From: Nocardiopsis sp. NRRL B-16309
GTDB taxonomy: Bacteria; Actinomycetota; Actinomycetes; Streptosporangiales; Streptosporangiaceae
Reading direction: 5' to 3'
DNA length: 10,814 nt
Assembly: GCF_001279585.1 (NCBI RefSeq)
Contig: NZ_LGEC01000107.1
Span: 1-10,814 of the forward strand
Position numbers and translations under genes: made by a program. Below, piece after piece: positions 6,530 to 10,814 of the stretch (position 1 is its first letter; every line of letters starts with the position of its first letter). The notes under the pieces were generated by a model. The model had not been told where the DNA came from. It searched no databases and saw only the letters and a program-made list of their open reading frames with translations.

Positions 6530-6547
6530 TTCTGATTCTGATAGAAC
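6530..6547 (+). promoter_or_regulatory. Tandem TTCTGA repeat, possible operator of the ribbon-helix-helix gene
   Basis: TTCTGA occurs twice in direct tandem (6530-6535, 6536-6541) and continues into TAGAAC (6542-6547), so that TTCT-GAT-AGAA (6536-6546) is also an inverted repeat. TAGAAC could be a -10 element placing the transcript start at or next to the ATG at 6555. Ribbon-helix-helix dimers often bind short tandem repeats at their own promoter. Confidence 0.35.
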
Positions 6548-6554
6548 AGGGGGC

Positions 6555-6767
6555 ATGAGTGACATGACGAGGAAGAAGAGGAAGAAGACCGGGGGTCGCA
6601 AGTCCAAGGGGCCGCGCAAGCCCCTGACTGTCCGCTTCCCCCTCGACGTGTTCGGCGAACTGGAGAACGAGTACCAGCAGGAGGGGTTCGATGACATGAA
6701 CGCCTACGTGCTCGCGCTCGTCGACCGGGGACGCCAGAATCTGGGCGAGCTGCCCGAGAGCGCCTAG
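6555..6767 (+). CDS. Small basic ribbon-helix-helix DNA-binding protein (70 aa)
   Basis: A Lys/Arg-rich arm (residues 5-23, TRKKRKKTGGRKSKGPRK) precedes a segment that fits the Arc/CopG fold. This has a strand PLTVRFP (about 24-30), helix LDVFGELENEYQQEG, a turn, and helix DDMNAYVLALVDRG. Such proteins act as dimers to repress plasmid copy-number, partition or transfer genes. The start is ambiguous: the G-rich AGGGGG (6548-6553) is only one base from ATG 6555 but 10 bases from the in-frame ATG 6564, which would give 67 aa. A leaderless transcript from TAGAAC would favour 6555. The gene precedes the primase-like replication gene, so a regulator of replication is plausible. Confidence 0.7.
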   Translation: MSDMTRKKRKKTGGRKSKGPRKPLTVRFPLDVFGELENEYQQEGFDDMNAYVLALVDRGRQNLGELPESA

Positions 6768-6772
6768 AAACA

Positions 6773-6807
6773 CGTGAAGCCCGGCGGCCAACCGGGCTAT
6801 GTTCACG
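6773..6807 (+). terminator. Two-part hairpin after the small regulator, possible terminator
   Basis: CGTGAA (6773-6778) pairs with TTCACG (6802-6807), and GCCCGG (6779-6784) with CCGGGC (6792-6797). A 7-nt loop and a TATG bulge complete it. It begins six bases after the TAG and has no T-run, so it may be a terminator or a structured leader element. Confidence 0.4.
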
Positions 6808-6822
6808 AGATTTGAAGATGTA

Positions 6823-6858
6823 GGAGATCGCATCCGCACGCCAATGCTCGCGATCTCC
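6823..6858. repeat. 9-bp inverted repeat in the replication-gene leader
   Basis: GGAGATCGC (6823-6831) and GCGATCTCC (6850-6858) are perfect inverted copies with an 18-nt spacer. The spacing suits either a binding site for a dimeric regulator or a large-loop RNA hairpin. Confidence 0.5.
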
Positions 6859-6881
6859 GCTGCTGGAGAGAGATTCCGTTT

Positions 6882-6906
6882 CGGGGACTAGCGCCAACTA
6901 GCCCCG
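6882..6906. repeat. Hairpin in the replication-gene leader
   Basis: CGGGG (6882-6886) and CTAG (6888-6891) pair with CTAG (6898-6901) and CCCCG (6902-6906). This makes a 9-bp stem with one bulged A and a 6-nt loop. Confidence 0.4.
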
Positions 6907-6941
6907 CTCGACCACCCCGGGAGGTGATCGTTTGGTTCTTT

Positions 6942-6971
6942 AGGTCGGCCCACACCGGGCCGTCCTGACCT
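6942..6971. repeat. Imperfect hairpin in the replication-gene leader
   Basis: AGGTC (6942-6946) pairs with GACCT (6967-6971), and GGCCC (6947-6951) with GGGCC (6957-6961). The loop is ACACC and there is a 5-nt bulge. It follows a good ribosome-site-like GGGAGG at 6919-6924 that has no proper gene behind it. Confidence 0.35.
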
Positions 6972-7127
6972 CTTGCCGCTGAACCCTGTCCGCATGCCTT
7001 GCGGCCAGGCCCCTTCGGCGTTCCCGCACGCTTCCACGTCCGGACGGAGCCCATCATACCCCAGGCCCCCGGGCTTGGCCCAGTATGCCCGAAAACCGGG
7101 TGGACACCACCGCGCCGTGGCGCGCGT

Positions 7128-9023
7128 GTGCCCAGGCCAGCCCCTTCCCCCGAGACCACGATTCCCCCTGCCCAGGTATGGGAGGACCTCACGCGGTGGA
7201 TCGCGCCCCGCGGCCGTGTGCGCGTCGATGTGCGCACCCTGGACGGGGCGTGGGCGCACCGCTACGACGAGGAGGTCTCCTGCGGTGCCCGGGCGCCGCA
7301 GGGCCCGTTCGCGATGTACCTGGCCGACGAGACCGGGTTCCGCTTCCTGGTCTTCGACCTGGACACCAAGACAGGCGGACCCGCGCAGGTCCTGGCCGAC
7401 ATGAGGACCCTGGCTGCCCTCCTAGATCGCGCTGGCCTGGCCTTTTTCACGGTCGCCTCGGGGCCCGGCGGCGGCCGCCACCTGTGGGTGCCGGTCCACG
7501 ACCGCTCCGGCCGGGGCGCGGACCCGCAGCTGGTGCGCGACATCGCCCGTGCGGCCCGCCAGCACTGCCCCAGCCTGGACATCAGCGCCCTGTGCAACCC
7601 CGTCTCCGGTTGTGTGCGCCCCCCCGGATCCCTGCACCGCCTGGGCGGCTACGCCCGTCTTCTCTTCCCCACACATCCCGCCGATGCCCTGGACCTGTGC
7701 GGAGCCAGCAACCACCACGCCAAGCTCGGCGAGCTCTCCCGCCTGCTCGGCCCTCCCCCGCCCGAGACAGACCAGCTGACCGACGGCGGCGGCACCATCG
7801 ACCTCGCCGCGCGGGCCCTGGTGGGCCGGTGGCGGCCGATGTCGGCGGCCCAGGCTGCCCTGTTGGACGAGGCCCCGGTCGACGCCTCCGCGCACCTGGC
7901 GCGGATCCTGGTCGGGCTCGCGCTGTCCCGCTGGTCCCAGGACCAGGTCGTGGACCTGGTGGCCCGCCATGCGGGTGCTCCCGGCCTGGAGCACCTGCGC
8001 TCGCAGGGTGGGCCGGGGCGGCGGCGCCGGCGCGGCCCGTCCGAGCAGCGCGCGGTGCTGGTGCGCCAGTGGGCGCGCGCACTGGCCTTCGCCTCCCGCC
8101 TGCCCCACCGCGTCCCGCATCCGGGCGAGGACACCGAGCAGGTGCGGGGGCTCGTGGAGCAGGCCGCCCGTGTGTGGGAGGCGACCTGGTGGGAGTCCTG
8201 GTGGCGGCCCCAGGCCGGGGCCAGCGACCTCAAGGCGCTGCTGTTCGTCGCGCAGATGACGCTGGAGGCCCTGGCGCCCGAGGTGGAGGTGGACTGTCGG
8301 CGTTTGGCCGACGCCACCGGCATGACCGCCTCGACCGCCTCGCGTGCTCTGCGCCGGCTGCGGATGGACGGCCGCCTGGAGCTGGTGCGGTCAGGGGAGG
8401 GCCCGCGAGCACACACCTACCGCCTGGTGCGGGTGGAGGACTGGCGGATCCGCGTGGTCAGGACCGGTAGTCCCAGGGGTGGCACACAAGCGACCCCAGC
8501 GCCCGCGACACCGGTCCCGGAGGAGACCCGGGACGGGCTGGTCGGCCAGATCCGCGCTCGGCTGGAGCATGCCGCACACGAGGTGTGGACCGAACCCGGT
8601 CCAGGAGGCCGTGGTGGTCTCGGTCGGCATCTGGAGCGCAGCGCGGCCGCGCTCGCTCTGCTGGCGCCGTTGGCCCAGGACCGGGTGGTGCAGGCCCTCA
8701 GCCGACGAACCGGCTACACGCCGAAGACTACGGCCCGCCACCTGGGCCGACTCCTGGCTCTGCACCTGGCCGAGGTCGAGGGTGGCCGGTGGACCTTGCG
8801 CCCTGACCGCTACGACCGGGCCGCCACCCGATTGCGCACGAGCGGGACCCGCGGCCGCCGGATGCGCCGCTACACGGCCGAGCGTCGGGCCTGGGCCGCT
8901 TGGTGCCGGGAGCTCGCGCTACTGCGCTCCCCCGGCACCTTGGTCAGGCTCTCGGGCCCGCGCTATCCGCGCACACCCAGTGGCCGCCCCGACCACCGGG
9001 CCGCTCGAGGATGCGCAGCCTGA
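7128..9023 (+). CDS. Primase-polymerase-like plasmid replication protein with two winged-helix segments
   Basis: From GTG 7128 the product is 631 aa. The first ~170 residues fit the archaeo-eukaryotic primase (prim-pol) fold. FLVFDLDTK supplies the metal-binding acids (Asp77, Asp79), SGPGGGRHLWV the small-x-His motif (His118), LDIS a third acid (Asp151), and VRPPGSLHRLGGY (Arg164) the basic motif. A helix-turn-helix lies at about 368-438 (VDCRRLADATGMTASTASRALRRLRMDGRLELV) and a second at about 505-558 (VVQALSRRTGYTPKTTARHLGRLLALHLAEV). Such proteins prime or start plasmid replication. The start is uncertain: the frame is open from 6969, with TTG 6999 as alternative (674 aa), but codon bias is weaker before 7128 and no ribosome site is seen for either. 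It converges on the minus-strand gene ending at 9098. Confidence 0.8.
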   Translation: MPRPAPSPETTIPPAQVWEDLTRWIAPRGRVRVDVRTLDGAWAHRYDEEVSCGARAPQGPFAMYLADETGFRFLVFDLDTKTGGPAQVLADMRTLAALLDRAGLAFFTVASGPGGGRHLWVPVHDRSGRGADPQLVRDIARAARQHCPSLDISALCNPVSGCVRPPGSLHRLGGYARLLFPTHPADALDLCGASNHHAKLGELSRLLGPPPPETDQLTDGGGTIDLAARALVGRWRPMSAAQAALLDEAPVDASAHLARILVGLALSRWSQDQVVDLVARHAGAPGLEHLRSQGGPGRRRRRGPSEQRAVLVRQWARALAFASRLPHRVPHPGEDTEQVRGLVEQAARVWEATWWESWWRPQAGASDLKALLFVAQMTLEALAPEVEVDCRRLADATGMTASTASRALRRLRMDGRLELVRSGEGPRAHTYRLVRVEDWRIRVVRTGSPRGGTQATPAPATPVPEETRDGLVGQIRARLEHAAHEVWTEPGPGGRGGLGRHLERSAAALALLAPLAQDRVVQALSRRTGYTPKTTARHLGRLLALHLAEVEGGRWTLRPDRYDRAATRLRTSGTRGRRMRRYTAERRAWAAWCRELALLRSPGTLVRLSGPRYPRTPSGRPDHRAARGCAA

Positions 9024-9067
9024 GCCCTTGAGAACAACCCTGAATCTGTCGTTTCCCAATCCACCAT

Positions 9068-9082
9068 CTTTACGTTGTAAAG
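9068..9082. repeat. Small AT-rich hairpin between convergent genes
   Basis: CTTTAC (9068-9073) and GTAAAG (9077-9082) form a 6-bp stem with loop GTT. It lies in the 74-base gap between two convergent genes, in locally AT-rich DNA. A bidirectional terminator is possible but there is no T-run. Confidence 0.3.
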
Positions 9083-9097
9083 GTGATGAATCGGTAC

Positions 9098-10814
9098 TTA
9101 CCGCATGCTGGGATGACATTCGGGACAAGGACGTAGTTCCTCCACAACACCTGCCGCAGACACCACGCTCACCATAACCGACCTGGTCAGCGCGTGGCAG
9201 CTTCCGCACGGAGGCGGCTCCTTCGACTGATCGTCCTCTCCTGACGGGCTCCCAGCAGTCGGGGCCGTCGTGTCGGCGGAGGCGGTCCGCAGACTGTCCA
9301 GGAGCTGCGCGGCCACCTCCGGGTCGACCTCTTCCACCACCGGCTCCCACTCCTCACCTGCGACCTGTCCGGCTGCGACAGCCCAGCCCAGCGCGGCCTC
9401 CGCCTCCTCCCGAACCTCCTGATCACAGCGCAAGCAGAACGGAGCCTCCGGGGTCGACAGCTCCGGCACGTACGCCGTGCCGTGCACACCGCACCGGCCC
9501 GGCACAGGACCCCGTGGCCGCCGTGCCGCTGCGGCCGCCGCACGACGGTCAGCGACCACCTTCAGGTGCTCCCGGAAGCGAGGCACGGACTTGATCCGGT
9601 CCCGGACCACGGCGTAAGGATTCACCACCGTGCCCGGACTGACCTCGAAGAAGGCGTCCTCGATCTCCGCCTGCGTGAACCCGTATGCGCTGAAGGCGCG
9701 CAAGATCTTGGCCAGCGCCTCCTGATCGGCCCGGCCGCCACGGCACATCGCCCGCGGCACGTAGCGTTCCACCAGGTCCACCAGCGGGTCGGGCCCGGCC
9801 GGGGCCGCCGCAGGCGCCCCGTTCTGATGACCCCACCCTGCCGGAGCTCCCCCCACTCCGTCCGTACGTCCCCTGCCACGAACCGGGCGATCCCCTTCCC
9901 GTGCCTGAGCGCCTACGGACGGAGACGGGTGTGTAGTGGGGTGTGTAGTGGGGTTTGTATTTAGCTCTCCAGGTTCCACATCCACAGCCTCCGATTCCCA
10001 CACACCCACCCTCGTCTTTCCACACACCCCCTTCTGTGGATAACCAGAGTTGTCCACAGTTCGCAGGTCAGAGGGGGTGTGTGGGAATCGGAGGCTAGCG
10101 CTGCGGACCGAACGCACCGCCTCCTGGCGCTGCGTGATCCGGTCCTCGTCGCGCCACTCCGAGACACGGATCGGTTGCGGGTGCATCAGGCCGGCCGGGG
10201 GCATGACCCGGAGCACGTAGGAGGTGGGCTCCCCCGTCATCCCGTGCCGGTGGCCGCCGCGCTCGACCAATCCGTTCTTGGCGATGAACTTGCGCTCCTC
10301 CAGATGCCGGGTGATCTCACTGACCCTGCTCGCCGACAGCGAGAACCGGCGGCCGATGGCATGCCGGTACAGGTCCTCCTGAGTGGACATCATGCTCTCG
10401 GAGAGGCTGGTGTGGGCCGCGATGAACACGTACACCCCCAGGTGCAGCAGGTCCAGCGTCCGGTCGAACGCGGGCCAGGCCAAAACCTGGGAGAACGGGA
10501 AGAGCTGGCGGCGGTTCTGCGGCGGCAGCGTGCTGTCAGGACCCTCCTCCCGCAGCCGCTTCGAGATCTTGCCGGGGTTGTGGTACTCCCACCGGCTCAT
10601 CGGCCCCGGGAAGAGCTGTCCGCCCGGCGGCTCGGTGGCCAAGGCGAACCGCGGGTTGATGGGGCGACGCCCCTTCGTCTCGGTGCACTCCTCCGGGCAC
10701 GGCACGTTGACCTGAGCGCCGCACGCGCAGTCCCGCGTCTTGACGACCTGAGGGCCGACCGTGAGGGCCTGGGCCTCGGCGAGTCGCCAGATCAGCCCGG
10801 GCGGGTTCTTGGCC
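9098..10814 (-). CDS. Winged-helix, zinc-ribbon protein, probable replication initiator; 5' end beyond the window
   Basis: The frame is open and coding-like to the window edge (571 residues visible), so a GTG at 10705 is probably internal. Near the edge DCACG-x6-PCPEEC supplies four cysteines of a likely zinc site. A winged-helix segment follows (10205-10459): LLHLGVYVFIAAHTSL, a helix-turn-helix around GRRFSLSASRVSEITRHLEERKFI, and a wing ending TSYVLRV. Next is a low-complexity linker with TTHP repeats (about 9880-10130), a helical domain (PDPLVDLVERYVPRAMCRGG onward) and two more Cys pairs (CLRC; CGSCH with CPECH near the C-terminus). The linker is encoded by origin-like DNA with DnaA boxes. 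Initiator genes that contain their own origin are known from phage lambda O and reported for Streptomyces plasmid pSLA2. I do not recognise the exact family; the initiator role is inferred from fold and embedded origin. Confidence 0.75.
   Translation of the reverse strand, partial: AKNPPGLIWRLAEAQALTVGPQVVKTRDCACGAQVNVPCPEECTETKGRRPINPRFALATEPPGGQLFPGPMSRWEYHNPGKISKRLREEGPDSTLPPQNRRQLFPFSQVLAWPAFDRTLDLLHLGVYVFIAAHTSLSESMMSTQEDLYRHAIGRRFSLSASRVSEITRHLEERKFIAKNGLVERGGHRHGMTGEPTSYVLRVMPPAGLMHPQPIRVSEWRDEDRITQRQEAVRSVRSASLRFPHTPSDLRTVDNSGYPQKGVCGKTRVGVWESEAVDVEPGELNTNPTTHPTTHPSPSVGAQAREGDRPVRGRGRTDGVGGAPAGWGHQNGAPAAAPAGPDPLVDLVERYVPRAMCRGGRADQEALAKILRAFSAYGFTQAEIEDAFFEVSPGTVVNPYAVVRDRIKSVPRFREHLKVVADRRAAAAAARRPRGPVPGRCGVHGTAYVPELSTPEAPFCLRCDQEVREEAEAALGWAVAAGQVAGEEWEPVVEEVDPEVAAQLLDSLRTASADTTAPTAGSPSGEDDQSKEPPPCGSCHALTRSVMVSVVSAAGVVEELRPCPECHPSMR
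9856..9924. repeat. 11-bp inverted repeat at the edge of the origin-like region
   Basis: CTCCGTCCGTA (9856-9866) and TACGGACGGAG (9914-9924) are perfect inverted copies with a 47-nt spacer. The right copy abuts the tandem repeats that follow. Confidence 0.6.
9927..9959. repeat. Tandem 12-bp direct repeats (iteron-like)
   Basis: GGGTGTGTAGTG occurs at 9927-9938 and 9939-9950, followed by a partial third copy GGGTTTGTA at 9951-9959 that leads into AT-rich TTTGTATTTAG. The core GGGTGTGT recurs at 10075, and its complement at 10000-10007 and 10022-10029. On the minus strand these repeats encode TTHP units of the initiator-like protein. Confidence 0.75.
9986..10096. repeat. 22-bp perfect inverted repeat flanking two DnaA boxes
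   Basis: The arm at 9986-10007 (begins AGCCTCCGATTCCC) is the exact inverse complement of 10075-10096 (ends GGGAATCGGAGGCT). The 67-nt spacer holds the DnaA boxes near its middle and a further CCACACACCC at 10020-10029. An exact 22-bp match inside a coding region is far beyond chance expectation. Confidence 0.9.
10035..10058. promoter_or_regulatory. Pair of DnaA boxes in opposite orientation
   Basis: TGTGGATAA (10035-10043) is the complement of the classical DnaA box TTATCCACA. TTGTCCACA (10050-10058) is the form preferred by Streptomyces DnaA. Both are exact and lie six bases apart, and with flanking C and G they make the near-palindrome CTGTGGATAA/TTGTCCACAG (10034-10059). Confidence 0.75.

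Larger units (their letters stand above)
6133..6554. other. 422-base intergenic region with short repeats, no credible gene
   Basis: No frame on either strand combines a ribosome site with the codon bias of the neighbouring genes. It begins with five GGTG copies (starts 6137, 6144, 6151, 6162, 6180), the first three spaced 7 nt apart. It then holds the small hairpin CATCA-GG-TGATG (6175-6186), a TAGGAT promoter-like element with flanking GCACGTT repeats (6361-6393), and a tandem TTCTGA repeat just before the next gene. It is less GC-rich than its surroundings. Confidence 0.5.
9856..10096. other. Putative origin of replication inside the initiator-like gene
   Basis: This stretch gathers an 11-bp inverted repeat, 12-bp tandem repeats, an AT-rich patch (9953-9966), a 22-bp inverted repeat and two DnaA boxes. 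The motif CCACACACCC or its T-for-C variant occurs five times in both orientations. These are the usual parts of an iteron-type theta origin. It coincides with the low-complexity linker of the minus-strand gene. Function is inferred, not shown. Confidence 0.65.

Noticed and set aside
5719..6767. GNAT enzyme and ribbon-helix-helix protein as a TacT-type toxin-antitoxin pair
   Set aside because: In such pairs the antitoxin gene normally lies directly upstream and overlaps; here the regulator is 420 bases downstream with its own control region.
6924..6968. Possible 14-codon leader peptide starting at GTG 6924
   Set aside because: The start codon overlaps the only ribosome-site-like sequence, so translation is doubtful, and the codons show no attenuation signature.
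8344..9177. Plus-strand open frame of 277 codons overlapping the replication gene
   Set aside because: It is in another frame of the primase-like gene, is Arg/Trp/Pro-rich, and its 3' part lies in the AT-rich convergent gap.

Overview
The window is very GC-rich DNA with strong third-position G/C bias, GTG and TTG starts, and stop-start overlaps. It looks like part of a conjugative plasmid, or an integrative conjugative element, of a high-GC actinomycete. The genus cannot be fixed from this sequence; a Streptomyces- or Nocardiopsis-like host is a guess. No integrase, transfer-channel (type IV secretion) gene, transposase, rRNA, tRNA or CRISPR array is visible.

Layout. (1) 1-1040: the tail of a small Cys-rich protein, a hairpin-rich gap, then an unrecognised acidic, lysine-free 264-aa protein closed by a textbook terminator. 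(2) 1050-1561: a two-gene operon of small proteins (53 and 83 aa) with a stop-start overlap and an operator-like inverted repeat in front. It resembles a toxin-antitoxin pair and is closed by a second strong terminator. (3) 1562-1791: a gene-free control region with a 10-bp inverted repeat and a perfect 50-bp palindrome. The palindrome is centred on an exact actinobacterial LexA (SOS) box. The region sits directly upstream of the relaxase and is also the best oriT candidate. (4) 1792-6132: a MobF-type relaxase/helicase (TraA/TrwC-like), a 118-aa unknown, and a GNAT acetyltransferase overlapping it by GTGA. (5) 6133-6767: about 420 bases without a convincing gene but with repeats and possible promoter elements, then a small basic ribbon-helix-helix protein. 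(6) 6768-9023: a leader full of inverted repeats, then a large primase-polymerase-type replication protein with two winged-helix segments. (7) 9098-10814, minus strand: a convergent DNA-binding protein with zinc ribbons, cut by the window edge. Its central linker is encoded by DNA that looks like a replication origin: two DnaA boxes in opposite orientation, a 22-bp perfect inverted repeat around them, tandem 12-bp repeats and a further inverted repeat.

How it may work together (inference). The zinc-ribbon/winged-helix protein and the primase-like protein would form the replication module acting on the embedded origin. The ribbon-helix-helix protein would set copy number or transcription, the small operon would aid maintenance, and TraA would nick and unwind one strand for transfer. 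The LexA box suggests that relaxase expression responds to DNA damage. The two most notable signals are the SOS-box palindrome at 1670-1719 and the origin-like cluster inside a coding region at 9856-10096.
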